Positions 49,281 to 61,765 are shown, counted from the stretch's first letter. The stretch is 64,000 nt of DNA from DASXHZ01 sp036488085 (GCA_036488085.1 DASXHZ010000026.1:1-64000); one strand, 5' to 3'. Translations and numbers: made by a program. The notes: a model not told the origin generated them from the letters alone.

Positions 49281-51259
49281 CACCCGGTCGCGAGCGGCGC
49301 AGCTTCTGGCGAGTAGGCCCGGAGAGTACCTGGACGACCGTATTGCCGGTCGCGTTCATCATCGTCTCGCTTCTGTCACTGGTCGTACTGCCGCTGGTCG
49401 TCTCGAACCACACGGCAACCATGCGGAGCGAGATCACCAAGGTGGCCGATCCGGCGCGGCGCGGCGTCAACCAGATCCAGATCGACCTCTCGTCCGAGCT
49501 CGACAAGATCATCGCGTTTCAGGTCACCGGGCAGGAGCAGTACCGCCGCGAATACGAGGCGCTGTACGCGCACGAAGAGCAGAACCGGCGGCTGCTGCAG
49601 AAGCTCGCGCCGCAGATGGGAACGGAGATCGCCGGCTCGATCAACGACTTCTTCATCGCCTCGGCACAGTGGCATGCGGCAGTGCGCCAGCAGGAGTTCG
49701 TGTCGCGCAAGCTGCCGGAGGAGGTGTTCCTCGCGCGTCTCTTCGAGAAGCACCCTGTGTATGAGAGCTCGCTACGCTCCGCGTCCGACCTCGAGGCGGC
49801 GATTCAGGGCTCGATCGAGGACCGGCTGGCGCGCATTCGCGACGCGGAACGGCTCAATCTCTCGCTGACGATGATCCTGACGATGCTGGCGCTCACCTCG
49901 GCGCTTCTCGTGGCAGGACTCGGCCGGCAGATGCGCCTGCTGGCGCGCGAGGCAATGCGGCGGCGTCAGGAGGCGGAGCGCGAAGCGGCCGACGCGAAGA
50001 TCGCCCGAACGGCTGCCGAGCACGAGGAACGCCGCGCCGCCTTCCTCGCCGCGGCCGGACAGGAGCTCGCTGCGTCGCTGGACCTCCCGCAGACCATCGC
50101 GCGTCTCGCAAGGATCACCGTCTCGAACCTCGCCGAGGTCTGCGTCCTCGACATGAGGCAGGGGGACGGCACGCTGCAGCGCGCTGCCATCGCGCACCGG
50201 AAGGCGAATGGCGAGGCGACTATGTCGAAGAAGAGCGGCCAGATACTCGACACCCCCGAGGCGATCGCGAACGTCATGAAGCAGCATGCGCCGCGGCTGA
50301 TCGGCACCGCTTCTACGATCGCGTCGTATTTCGGCATGGAGAGCCCGCATCCGATACTCGTCGTCCCGCTGGTCAGCCGCGGGGAGACCCTCGGCGTCGT
50401 CGCGGCGATCGCGCGTGCCGATCATCCCTTCACGTCCGACGACGTGGCGCTCTTCGCGGAGCTCGCGCGGGTCGGGTCGCTGGCGATCGACAATGCGCGG
50501 CTGTATCTCGACTCTCAGCAGGCGCTGCGCGCGCGCGAGGAAGTGCTCGCCATCGTTTCGCATGACCTGCGCAATCCGCTCAACGCCGTGAAGCTCGGCG
50601 CATCGCTGCTGGCGCACTCCGACGCCATCTCCGGCGACGACCGCGAACAGCTCGAGATCATCGACATCTCGGCGAACCGGATGGCCGACCTCATCGCCGA
50701 CCTGCTCGACGTGACGCGACTCGAAGGCGGCAAGCGACTGCCGATCGAGCCGGCGCGCGTGGAGGTCGAAGCGCTCTTCGTCGAGGCGCATGAGCTGTTC
50801 CGGTCGCAGGCGACGGCGAACGGGATCGACCTCGATTACGAGATCGAGCACGGGACTCCCCCCGTCTACGCCGATGAGCATCGCGTCATGCAGGTGCTCT
50901 CGAACCTGATCGGCAACGCGCTGAAGTTCACGCCGGCGCATGGAACCATCGTCTACCGCTCGAAGCCCGACCGCGACGGCCTCGTGCTCTTCTCCGTCGC
51001 CGACAGCGGCCCCGGCATCCCGAGAGAGAACCTGAAGGACATCTTCAATCCGTACTGGCAGGCGAAGCGCGCGGAGCGCATGGGCGCCGGCCTCGGGCTC
51101 CCGATCGCAAAGGGGATCGTCGAGTCGCACGGCGGGAAGATTTGGGTGGAGAGCGAGGCGGGGAAGGGAACGACGTTCTACTTCACCGTCCCGGCAGATC
51201 GCGACGCCGCCGGCACACCGAACGTCAGGCGCGCCGCGGAATCTCCAGCGCCTCGCTGA
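49277..51259 (+). CDS. Membrane sensor histidine kinase (TM-GAF-HisKA-HATPase)
   Basis: 660 residues from ATG 49277 (ATGA with the HAD stop). TM1 about 22-44, a periplasmic four-helix-type sensor (CHASE3-like, 45-195), TM2 about 198-218, a coiled HAMP-like linker (MRRRQEAEREAADAKIARTAAEHEER), a GAF domain (~265-410), HisKA with His429 in VSHDLRNPLNAV, HATPase with NLIGNALKFTPAHGTI and GAGLGLPIAKG. No response regulator nearby. Ends within a convergent 35-bp overlap with the PilZ-like gene. Confidence 0.92.
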   Translation: MTPGRERRSFWRVGPESTWTTVLPVAFIIVSLLSLVVLPLVVSNHTATMRSEITKVADPARRGVNQIQIDLSSELDKIIAFQVTGQEQYRREYEALYAHEEQNRRLLQKLAPQMGTEIAGSINDFFIASAQWHAAVRQQEFVSRKLPEEVFLARLFEKHPVYESSLRSASDLEAAIQGSIEDRLARIRDAERLNLSLTMILTMLALTSALLVAGLGRQMRLLAREAMRRRQEAEREAADAKIARTAAEHEERRAAFLAAAGQELAASLDLPQTIARLARITVSNLAEVCVLDMRQGDGTLQRAAIAHRKANGEATMSKKSGQILDTPEAIANVMKQHAPRLIGTASTIASYFGMESPHPILVVPLVSRGETLGVVAAIARADHPFTSDDVALFAELARVGSLAIDNARLYLDSQQALRAREEVLAIVSHDLRNPLNAVKLGASLLAHSDAISGDDREQLEIIDISANRMADLIADLLDVTRLEGGKRLPIEPARVEVEALFVEAHELFRSQATANGIDLDYEIEHGTPPVYADEHRVMQVLSNLIGNALKFTPAHGTIVYRSKPDRDGLVLFSVADSGPGIPRENLKDIFNPYWQAKRAERMGAGLGLPIAKGIVESHGGKIWVESEAGKGTTFYFTVPADRDAAGTPNVRRAAESPAPR

Positions 51260-51863
51260 CCGATAGCTCCGCGAAGAGCCGGATCAGCCGCCGCCCCTCC
51301 TCATCGGACGCGTGGTAGACGCGCTGCAGGCGCTGGACCTCGTCGGGATCGACGCCGCGCGCGACGGTGAATCCGGCGGACGGCTGCTCCGGCAGGAAGA
51401 CGGCGCGCTTCTGCCATCCCTTGTCGTCGAGCCGATAGCAGATGTATCCGGTGTCCTTGCCGCGGACAGTCTTGTCGCCGTCGATCTTGCGGGCCATCGC
51501 GAGCGTGGCGTCAGAGTGCGCCTCGAGGGCGCGGGTGACGAGTGTCGCGAGCATCGCCCGCAGGTGGTCGCCCGAATCGCCGACCGCGCCGCGAAAGCGG
51601 ACCCCCGACTCGGTCCCGCTCCCTGGGTATCTCGACTCCTGGCTCGCGATCGTCCGGACGACCTCGCACTTCAGCGCGATCTCTTCGCCCTCGAACGAAA
51701 AGCGCAGCTCGCCCTCGTTGCGATCGAGCTTCTCGCCGTGATGCAGCCGCGCCCCGAGAACGCCAATCTCGATCAGAGAGACCGGCGTGACCGCGTACGA
51801 AGCGGGGATCGGAGGATCGACAAGGAGACGCTGGAACTCCCGCCGCTCTTCGCCCGACTGCAT
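51225..51863 (-). CDS. PilZ-like domain protein, degenerate motif
   Basis: 212 residues. The first ~110 residues follow the PilZ pattern: ERREFQRL (RxxxR), then SLIEIGVLGARLHHGEKL in place of (D/N)xSxxG, and SGVRFRG. The second PilZ motif is not conserved, so c-di-GMP binding may be weak or lost. The C-terminal half (~110-212) is helical and unassigned. Two GGDEF enzymes occur in this window, but no EAL or HD-GYP gene. Confidence 0.6.
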   Translation of the reverse strand: MQSGEERREFQRLLVDPPIPASYAVTPVSLIEIGVLGARLHHGEKLDRNEGELRFSFEGEEIALKCEVVRTIASQESRYPGSGTESGVRFRGAVGDSGDHLRAMLATLVTRALEAHSDATLAMARKIDGDKTVRGKDTGYICYRLDDKGWQKRAVFLPEQPSAGFTVARGVDPDEVQRLQRVYHASDEEGRRLIRLFAELSVSEALEIPRRA

Positions 51864-51898
51864 GGCGACATTCTAGTTGAGGCGGGGAAAGGCAGCCT

Positions 51899-52738
51899 CT
51901 AGCGAGCCGGTTCGAGCCGCATCGAGGCGAGGTACGTTTCGCGAATCTGTTTGCGGAACGTGCGGTCGTGGGCGTTGACGCGCTGGACGTACTCGCGCGT
52001 CTCGGCGAACTCGGGGATACAGTTGCAGCGCTCCACCACTCCTTCGCCGGCGTTGTAGGCGGCGAGCGCGATTCGCTGGTCGGGGAAGCGGTTGAGGAGG
52101 TAGCGGAGGTACTTCGTCCCGGCAGCGATGTTCTCCGAGGGGTCGAACAGGTTCGAGGCCCCGAGATCGCGGCCGGTGCTCGGGACGATCTGCATCAGCC
52201 CGGTGGCCTTCTTATCCGACACCAGCCGGACTCGGAAATCCGACTCCGCCTGAATGACCGCCGCGACGAGCTCCGGCGACAGGTTGTTGCGCTCGGCCTC
52301 GCGATAGATGATCGGACCGTACGGCACGTGCGCCGCGAAGAACTGCTCCTTTGCGACTTCGAACGTGAACTGCACCGGTGCGGTCGCAGGCGTCAGGAAC
52401 TGAGCCTTCGCGCGCCGTGTCGTGAAGATCCGGAACTGCGAGCGCGCGGTGGTCGCGATCGACGCGATCTTCTTCTCCAACGACGGAGTGATGGCGATGT
52501 TCATCGCCTTGATGGGGATGCCGATCGCGCCGAGGGCGAGCGGAAGGCCGATCATCAGCGCCACGCCGTTGTGGCTCACATGGCGAACCACTCTTTGCGT
52601 CAGTCGCAACGAACGGCGCCAAAGCTTCCGCTCCCGCGCCCGGTGTCGCTGGCAATCGCAAATAATCTGAACGTCGCGATAGCGCATCCAACCAGGCGCC
52701 AAGCGCAAAAGACGGACCAGCTTCAACTTTGTCTGCAC
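51899..52738 (-). CDS. Membrane-anchored SLT lytic transglycosylase
   Basis: About 280 residues. Basic N-terminal region, TM ~60-80 (VALMIGLPLALGAIGIPIKAMNIAI), then SLT domain: YREAERNNLSPELVAAVIQAESDFR with catalytic Glu165, SDKKATGLMQIVPSTG, NIAAGTKYLRYLLNRF, LAAYNAGEGVV. Cuts peptidoglycan between MurNAc and GlcNAc. Start uncertain: TTG 52741, GTG 52738 or ATG 52687 are all possible. Confidence 0.88.
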   Translation of the reverse strand: MQTKLKLVRLLRLAPGWMRYRDVQIICDCQRHRARERKLWRRSLRLTQRVVRHVSHNGVALMIGLPLALGAIGIPIKAMNIAITPSLEKKIASIATTARSQFRIFTTRRAKAQFLTPATAPVQFTFEVAKEQFFAAHVPYGPIIYREAERNNLSPELVAAVIQAESDFRVRLVSDKKATGLMQIVPSTGRDLGASNLFDPSENIAAGTKYLRYLLNRFPDQRIALAAYNAGEGVVERCNCIPEFAETREYVQRVNAHDRTFRKQIRETYLASMRLEPAR

Positions 52739-52941
52739 CAACTCTCTGACGGCTCAGAACATCGAGTCGTCTCCCCTATTGAGGTTTTCACCTCCAAAAC
52801 AGGGGGGAGTCGTGTTGCGCCGAGCGAAAAGCGGCTTGGGCTGATCGTTCGAGACCCACTCCCGCCACTCCAAGCGTGTCGACCCGCGATGATGCCCTGG
52901 GATCGAGTGTCCATCTACGAGTGTACGCCCTATCCGGGCTT

Positions 52942-52984
52942 CGGGCCTTCGGGCTTCGAACTTCGAAGTTCGGCCCGAGGCCCG
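52942..52984. terminator. GC-rich hairpin after the mtgA-like gene
   Basis: Imperfect stem: CGGGCCTTCGGGC (52942-52954) pairs with GCCCGAGGCCCG (52973-52984), with a central TTCGAA repeat. It lies immediately downstream of the minus-strand stop at 52989. No U-run follows, so it may be a processing hairpin or factor-dependent end rather than a standard terminator. The rest of 52742-52988 shows no gene. Confidence 0.45.
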
Positions 52985-52988
52985 AGGT

Positions 52989-53957
52989 CTACGGCGGAGG
53001 TACGGTGGATGTGGTGGTATCCGACTTTATCGTCTCCGTCGTGTCCGTCGTCGACGTGATATCGGTCGTATCGGTCGTACCGGTTGTGTCCGTCGTATCG
53101 GTGGAGGCGGCGGGCGGCGTCGGCGGCGAGGCGGTATCGCTCGGCGGGGTCTGCTGTAGCGCGGTGTCGGTCGCGGGCGGCGCCTGCGGCTTCTTCTCGG
53201 TCAGCACCTCGCTCTCGGCCAGGTAGCCCCACCGTCGCAACCTGGCGAGGATCATCTTCTGCCGAGCGCGCAGCCGCTTGTTCGGCGCCGACGAGTTCAT
53301 CACCCGCGGGTTCGGAAGGCACCCGGCGAGGAGCGCGGCCTCCCGCGGAGTGAGCGCCGAAGCCGGCTTGTGAAAGTAGAAGCGTGCCGCCGCCTCGGCG
53401 CCGTAGACACGCTCCCCCATCTCGACGACGTTGAGGTACAGCTCCAGGATCCGCTTCTTCGTCAGGTGTCGCTCCAGCGACATGGCGAGGAAGTACTCGC
53501 GGACCTTCCTGAACGGATTGCGCGAAGGCGAGAGGTAGAGGTTCTTTGCAAGCTGCTGCGTGATCGTCGAACCGCCGTGCGTGATCTGCTTCCGCTTCCA
53601 GTCGCGCTCGAACGCCTGGCGCATCGCCTCCGTGTCGACTCCGCTGTGTTCGTAGAAGCCGTTGTCCTCCGCAACGAGGACCCCGCGCCGCAGGTAGGGA
53701 GAGATCCGCGCGTACGGCACCGGCATGTACTGCAACGTGTCGTCCTTCCCCTCACTGCGGAGCTCCCCGCGGCGGATCTCCATGAACGAAGTCGTCTTCG
53801 GAAACCCGCTCTTCAACTCCTCCACATTCGGGAACGTCGCCCACTCGTATGCGCCGTACCCGAGGACGACGAGGAGGAACAGCAGGAGGATGCGACGGAT
53901 CACGCGCACGATTCTACGCAGCGACTTATCATGATCGACGCCAATGACGCCCGTCAT
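52989..53957 (-). CDS. mtgA: Monofunctional peptidoglycan glycosyltransferase (GT51)
   Basis: 322 residues. TM ~20-42 (IVRVIRRILLLFLLVVLGYGAYEW), then GT51 motifs: LVAEDNGFYEHSGVD with catalytic Glu, GGSTITQQLAKNLYLSPSRN, RHLTKKRILELYLNVVEMG. Polymerises lipid II into glycan strands. No transpeptidase domain. The last ~75 residues are an unusual Asp/Thr/Pro-rich tail (TDTTDTTGTTDTTDITSTTD) absent from MtgA elsewhere. The first ATG (53957) overlaps the divergent CutA start by 14 bp; GTG 53909 is a shorter alternative. Confidence 0.85.
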   Translation of the reverse strand: MTGVIGVDHDKSLRRIVRVIRRILLLFLLVVLGYGAYEWATFPNVEELKSGFPKTTSFMEIRRGELRSEGKDDTLQYMPVPYARISPYLRRGVLVAEDNGFYEHSGVDTEAMRQAFERDWKRKQITHGGSTITQQLAKNLYLSPSRNPFRKVREYFLAMSLERHLTKKRILELYLNVVEMGERVYGAEAAARFYFHKPASALTPREAALLAGCLPNPRVMNSSAPNKRLRARQKMILARLRRWGYLAESEVLTEKKPQAPPATDTALQQTPPSDTASPPTPPAASTDTTDTTGTTDTTDITSTTDTTETIKSDTTTSTVPPP

Positions 53958-54264
53958 CGTCCTGACGACCGTCGGCGAGAATCACGCCGTACGCGAGCTG
54001 GCCACTGAGCTTGTCGAACAGCGGCTCGCTGCGTGCGTGAACATCGTGCCGAACGTCTACTCCGTCTTCCGCTGGCGCGGGAAGGTCGACGGCGATTACG
54101 AGCAGCTTCTCATCATCAAGACGGCGGCGGAGCGGGTCGACGCGCTGCGCGAGGTGCTCTTCGGCCGCCACCCGTACGAGGTGCCGGAGTTCATGGTCAT
54201 TCCAATCGATCGGATTGAAGGGGCGTACCGGGAGTGGCTCCTCGACGCCGTGCGCGGCGGATGA
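53944..54264 (+). CDS. cutA: Divalent-cation tolerance protein CutA
   Basis: 106 residues, normal CutA1 length. VLTTVGENHAVRELATELVEQRLAACVNIVPNVYSVFRWRGKVDGDYEQLLIIKT, then HPYEVPEFMVIPIDR. A trimeric ferredoxin-like protein associated with copper tolerance. Overlaps the divergent mtgA-like start by 14 bp, and overlaps the convergent membrane-protein gene end by 68 bp. Confidence 0.92.
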   Translation: MTPVIVLTTVGENHAVRELATELVEQRLAACVNIVPNVYSVFRWRGKVDGDYEQLLIIKTAAERVDALREVLFGRHPYEVPEFMVIPIDRIEGAYREWLLDAVRGG

Positions 54265-56545
54265 TGAGGACGATCCCCATCGCGGCGAGAGTCGCGAACG
54301 AGACGGCGCGGCCGCGGACGAACCAGTCCGGCAGATAGACGACGCGCAGCCGGCGGTGCCCTTCCGGGACGTAGAAGCCGAGGAACGCGACGTCGGCAAA
54401 GTACGTCCGGATGCGATGGCCGTCGAGGTAGACACGCCACCCGCTCCAGGCGGACTCGGTCATCACAAGCCACGCGGCATTCGGACCGTTGACGTCGATC
54501 TTGTAGTCGCTGCCGCGCTGCTTCGTCACGATCGCCGGCTGGCTGTTGACGATGACGTACTGCTGAGGATCGTCCGTCTCGATCCAGCCGGTGGCGGCGT
54601 AGTCGTTCGCGTGCGACACCTCGTCGAGGATCTTCTCCGGGCCACCGCCGTAGCGGATCTCGCGCGGCGCGAAGACGCGCGGGAGGGCGCGCGAGTTTTC
54701 GAGAAGACGGGTCGTACGATCGTCGAGCGCGATCCGCCAGCCGTCCGGCGGCGTCTTGCCGATGTCGGTGAGCGCGTAGCGGACGCCGAGGAGTGAGAGA
54801 AACGGCTTCGAGAGATCGTCGACGCGGTTGAAGAAAACGTTCTGCGGCGCGCACCACAGCGGAAACGTCTGGGCCAGCCGGCTGAACGTCATCGCCTCGT
54901 AGCCGCGGACGTCGTCGAGGTGGTAGACGGCGGAGCTGTTCGGCACGAGCGCATCTTCGACGCCCGTCATCCGGAACGGCTCACCGCCGCGCATGCCATC
55001 GAGCACCGGCAGGCGCGGGAAGAAGGTGTTGCGCGCCATCGCGGGGTAGATCTGCCCATCCTCGTTGACCCGTTGCAGGAGCATGAGGGCGAAGACGATC
55101 GTGAAGGCGGCCGCCGTACGCGGGCGTCGCATGAGAAAGATCAGAACGACGAGAGGTACGAGCTCGGTCGCGACCATCTCGAGGAGATATCGCTCGTTCT
55201 GATGTAACTGGAGCTGGATCGGAATGGCGAAGCCGGTCGCAATCGCCAGGACGATCGTCGCGACGCCGATGACGAGTGCGGCGCGACGCGGCCACGCGTC
55301 GACGGCGAAGGCAGCGAGGAGCGATGCGGCGAAGGCGCCGCCGAACGCCAGCCGGCTGTTGACGGCGATATTGAAGAGCGGGATGTAATGGAGGAGCTGT
55401 GCGAACGGCGGCGCATCGAACGCGGCTCCGAGGCAAACGAGCAGGAGGACGGCGAAGAACTTCGTCGCGCCGCGGCGCCACGTCGCGAAGATTCCGGCGA
55501 GGGCGAGCGCGAAGATGATGCTGCCGACGCGTGCAGCTCCCGTGTCCCAGATTTCGAAGAGGTTGAACTTCCACGACGACCCGCCCCACCACGGGAGAAA
55601 CGACGTCGCGGCGCGATGCGCGATCAGCTCCCACAGCACGCGCGGCGGCTCGGACGCTTCGAGCGTCCGCCCGGCCCATTCCTGCGTCTGTTTCACGGCC
55701 TCGACGAAGGGGAGGAGGAAGATCGCGGTGACGAGGAGCGTGAGCACCCCGGCGGCACACGCGAGGGCGACGGCGCGCAAAGCACCGCGCCGGACGCACA
55801 CAATTTCGAAGACGCCCCAGCCGATGCCGATCGCGACGACGTGGAGCATCGTCTCCGGATGGCCGGCGAGGACGAGCATCGTCAGCGCTAGCGTCAGGAG
55901 GCCGGAGCGATGTTCGCGAACGACGCGGCTGACGGCGAACATAACCAGCGGGAGGAGCGACCACGAGCGCGTGTGCGGCGCCCATCCGATCGTGAACGCC
56001 ATCGCGCTCGACAACATGAAGCCGGCCGCGGCGAAGAGGGCGGAGTCGTCGCGGATCCCCTGCGCCCGCGCGAACGCGAACGCGAAGAGCGCCGCGAGGA
56101 AAAACGTCATCGACGCTTCGAAGGTGAGCGAGAGGTCGAGCGGCAGGAGGAGCCCGACGAGGTTCAGCGGATCGTAGGGCGCCGCCTGCATGCCGCCGGC
56201 GAGGATGTCGCCGCAGAGCATGAACGGATTCCAGAGCGGCCACTGGTGGTGCGACCACGAATAGCGCGCCGCCGCCTGCCACGGAATCATCTGCGTGTAG
56301 GTGTCGGAGAGGACGCCGTTGTGCACGTGAACGCCGAGGGTGTCCGCGTAGTCGATCAGCGGGCGGGATAGATAGCCGTAGTCGGAGGCGTCGTAGACGC
56401 GGCCGGTGAAGAGCGCCCGGCCGGTGAAGAGCGTCGGCAGGAGCAGGAGCGCGATCGCGGCCGCGCGCGGAATCGGCTGCAGGAGGCGATGCCACGCGAA
56501 GAGAATCGCCCCGGCGACGATGACGTAGAGGATCAGCGCCGCCAT
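54197..56545 (-). CDS. YfhO-like multi-pass membrane protein (copy 1)
   Basis: 782 residues from ATG 56545. About 13 hydrophobic segments (GT-C-like arrangement) and an extracytoplasmic C-terminal domain with PPDGWRIALDDRTTRLLENSRALPRVF and SGWRVYLDGH. It ends in one TM and a basic tail. YfhO-family proteins modify teichoic acids or lipid-linked sugars in Gram-positives; role here unknown. The open frame extends ~200 codons upstream over its neighbour, which is out of frame with it. Start overlaps the stop of copy 2 by 13 nt. Confidence 0.85.
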   Translation of the reverse strand: MAALILYVIVAGAILFAWHRLLQPIPRAAAIALLLLPTLFTGRALFTGRVYDASDYGYLSRPLIDYADTLGVHVHNGVLSDTYTQMIPWQAAARYSWSHHQWPLWNPFMLCGDILAGGMQAAPYDPLNLVGLLLPLDLSLTFEASMTFFLAALFAFAFARAQGIRDDSALFAAAGFMLSSAMAFTIGWAPHTRSWSLLPLVMFAVSRVVREHRSGLLTLALTMLVLAGHPETMLHVVAIGIGWGVFEIVCVRRGALRAVALACAAGVLTLLVTAIFLLPFVEAVKQTQEWAGRTLEASEPPRVLWELIAHRAATSFLPWWGGSSWKFNLFEIWDTGAARVGSIIFALALAGIFATWRRGATKFFAVLLLVCLGAAFDAPPFAQLLHYIPLFNIAVNSRLAFGGAFAASLLAAFAVDAWPRRAALVIGVATIVLAIATGFAIPIQLQLHQNERYLLEMVATELVPLVVLIFLMRRPRTAAAFTIVFALMLLQRVNEDGQIYPAMARNTFFPRLPVLDGMRGGEPFRMTGVEDALVPNSSAVYHLDDVRGYEAMTFSRLAQTFPLWCAPQNVFFNRVDDLSKPFLSLLGVRYALTDIGKTPPDGWRIALDDRTTRLLENSRALPRVFAPREIRYGGGPEKILDEVSHANDYAATGWIETDDPQQYVIVNSQPAIVTKQRGSDYKIDVNGPNAAWLVMTESAWSGWRVYLDGHRIRTYFADVAFLGFYVPEGHRRLRVVYLPDWFVRGRAVSFATLAAMGIVLIIRRARRRGATPGTPLQSDRLE

Positions 56546-58800
56546 CGCATGAAGCCGAAACCGATCACGAGCATCAACATCGTAGCGATTGAGATCGCGC
56601 GTCCGCGGACGAACGCGTCGGGTAGATACGCAATTCGTACGTGGTGGCGTCCAACCGGCACGTAGACGCCGAAGAAAGCGACGTTCACGGGGATCGTCTT
56701 CACCCGCCGTCCGTCGACGTACGCACGCCAGCCGGGCCACGCCGTCTCCGCGACGACGATCCAGCCGCCGGAGCGCATATCCGCATCGACCTCGTAGCGC
56801 GATCCGGTGCGCCGCACGTGCAGCGTCGCCGCGCCGTTCGGCTGCGTATGTGCGGAGACGTCGCGCGTGAAGAGCCACGCGGAGTCGGCGAAGTCGGTCG
56901 CCGCCATCATCGCGGTCATCGCCTCGCCGATGTTCGCGACGACCTGCACGTTCTTGGGACCATAGACGCGCGGCAACGCACGCGTGTTCTCGAGGAGGTG
57001 CGAGCCACGGTCGTCGCGTACGACGCGCCAGCCGTCGGGCGGCGCGGTCGTCGATGCCGCGAGCGCGTAGCGGACGCCGAGGAAGTTCAGGAAGGGACGC
57101 GAGAGGACATCGACCGTGTTCGCGGGGGCTCCGGCGCGGCACCAGAGAGGATACGTCTCGACCAGCGGGGCGAACGTCATCGCCTCATAGCCGCGGACGT
57201 CGTCGAGGCCGTACATCGTGGCGATGTTCGGCGCGAGATGCGAACCGACGCCCGCAACGCGATAGAGCGGATCGCGCGGGATGGCGGAGACGAGCGGTAC
57301 CGAAGGGTAGAACGCCTCTTTCGCAATTGCTGGATACGTCCCGCCATCTTCGACGATCCGTTGGAGACAGATGACGCCGAGGATGATTGCGAGCACCGCA
57401 ACGCCTTCGCGGCGGCGGGCGAGTGAGGCGATGGCGAGGCCGCCGATCTCCGCGACCGCGCAGGCGGCGAGCCATTTCGCGTCGACGCCGTGGCGGAGCT
57501 CCCACGGAACCGCCGCCGCCGTCGCTACCGTGAGGACGATCGCGGTCCCGAGGACCACATTGCCGCGGATCCGATCGACGCCGAGAGCGGCGAGCAACGA
57601 CAGAGAAAGAGCGGCCAACATCGTGTATCGATAATTCGCAGCAATATTGATGAGCGGTATCCAGCGCAGGAGCGACGAGTCCCATGCGGCGATCAGCGCT
57701 CCGGCCGCGAGCAACGCGAGGAAGAACGTGATCCGCTTACGCATCGAGACGCCGGCCAGCGCCAGCGCCAGGATGACGCTGCCGACCCGGGCGTCGCCAA
57801 ACATCCAGTCATTCGTCAGCGAATGCCACGATGAACCGCCATGGAACGGAAGGAACGTCGCAAGCATGTCATTGCGCACGTCACGCTTCGTGAGCTCGCC
57901 CCCCGAAGACTTCATCTCCGCGCGCGCCTGATACTCCTCGGAATACCGGACCACGGACAGAAAAGGCAGCAACACGACCGCGGTGAGAAGGAGTGCTACG
58001 ACTCCGGCCGCCGCCGCGATGCCAACGCCTCGGAGCCACTCGCTCCGCAACTCGACCGCGCCCCAGACCAGGCCCGCAGAGACGGCGTGGACCAGCGTCT
58101 CCGGATGACCCGCGACGATCAGCAGGACGAATGCGATCGTCAGGAGCACACCCGCGCGAAAGTCGCGGTCGCGCGCTACGCGCGAGACGGCGAAGAGAAG
58201 CAGCGGTACGAGCGCCCACGCGCGGCCGAGCGGCCAGCCGGCGTTGAACGCAATACCGGCGGAGAGCATGTAGCCCGCGGCAGCGATCACCGCGCCGCGC
58301 TCGCTCGCGCCGACCTGCCGAGCCAGCGCGAACGACGTCAACGCCGCAAGGAGGAGAGTGATCGTCGCGCCATACGTCGTCGCGAGGTAGAGCGGCAACA
58401 GGAGCGCGAGTACGTTGAACGGATCGAACGGCGCCGGCTGCATCGCTCCGCCGAGGACGTCGCCGCAGAGCATCGACGGGTTCCAGAGCGGCCACTCGCC
58501 GGCACGCCAGGCGTCGCGGACCGCCTTCTGCCACGGGACGATCTGCCACGCCAGGTCGCCGAGAATTCCGTTGTGCGGTGTCTCCACCCCGTAGTCATGC
58601 CCGTAGGCGTCGAACGGCGGCTGGAGGAAGACGAGGTCAGCAGGCGAGTAGGCGCGGCCCGTCAGAAGCGCCCGCCCCGTGAGGAGAAGGGGCAGCAGAA
58701 TCAACAGGATCGCGGCCGCACGGCTCAGCGGCTGGACGAACCGGCTCCACGCCCAGAGGATCGCCGCCGTGGTCCCGACATAGAGAAACACTGCCGCCAT
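56533..58800 (-). CDS. YfhO-like multi-pass membrane protein (copy 2)
   Basis: 755 residues from ATG 58800 (GTG two codons upstream is possible). Same layout as copy 1: WPLWNPSMLCGDVLGGAMQPAPFDPFNVLALLLPL versus WPLWNPFMLCGDILAGGMQAAPYDPLNLVGLLLPL, a shared LAGHPETMLH/VAGHPETLVH, and a C-terminal DGWRVVRDDRGSHLLENTRALPRVYGP. A tandem duplication. Divergent from uvrA (58863) with a short intergenic gap. Confidence 0.85.
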   Translation of the reverse strand: MAAVFLYVGTTAAILWAWSRFVQPLSRAAAILLILLPLLLTGRALLTGRAYSPADLVFLQPPFDAYGHDYGVETPHNGILGDLAWQIVPWQKAVRDAWRAGEWPLWNPSMLCGDVLGGAMQPAPFDPFNVLALLLPLYLATTYGATITLLLAALTSFALARQVGASERGAVIAAAGYMLSAGIAFNAGWPLGRAWALVPLLLFAVSRVARDRDFRAGVLLTIAFVLLIVAGHPETLVHAVSAGLVWGAVELRSEWLRGVGIAAAAGVVALLLTAVVLLPFLSVVRYSEEYQARAEMKSSGGELTKRDVRNDMLATFLPFHGGSSWHSLTNDWMFGDARVGSVILALALAGVSMRKRITFFLALLAAGALIAAWDSSLLRWIPLINIAANYRYTMLAALSLSLLAALGVDRIRGNVVLGTAIVLTVATAAAVPWELRHGVDAKWLAACAVAEIGGLAIASLARRREGVAVLAIILGVICLQRIVEDGGTYPAIAKEAFYPSVPLVSAIPRDPLYRVAGVGSHLAPNIATMYGLDDVRGYEAMTFAPLVETYPLWCRAGAPANTVDVLSRPFLNFLGVRYALAASTTAPPDGWRVVRDDRGSHLLENTRALPRVYGPKNVQVVANIGEAMTAMMAATDFADSAWLFTRDVSAHTQPNGAATLHVRRTGSRYEVDADMRSGGWIVVAETAWPGWRAYVDGRRVKTIPVNVAFFGVYVPVGRHHVRIAYLPDAFVRGRAISIATMLMLVIGFGFMRWRR

Positions 58801-58862
58801 TTCCACGGATCGTAGAACGGGAAGAGCAACGGCGTCATGCGAAGTTAAATAAGGTCCTCACC

Positions 58863-61709
<2,847 letters not shown>

Positions 61710-61765
61710 ATCCACTCCTCCGCCTCAGTCCTCGGTCCTCAGACCTCAGATGCGCCTGCGCCCAT

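Noticed and set aside
56546..57142. Extension of the YfhO-like copy 1 upstream
   Set aside because: Frame runs over copy 2 with no family similarity; conserved protein starts at ATG 56545.
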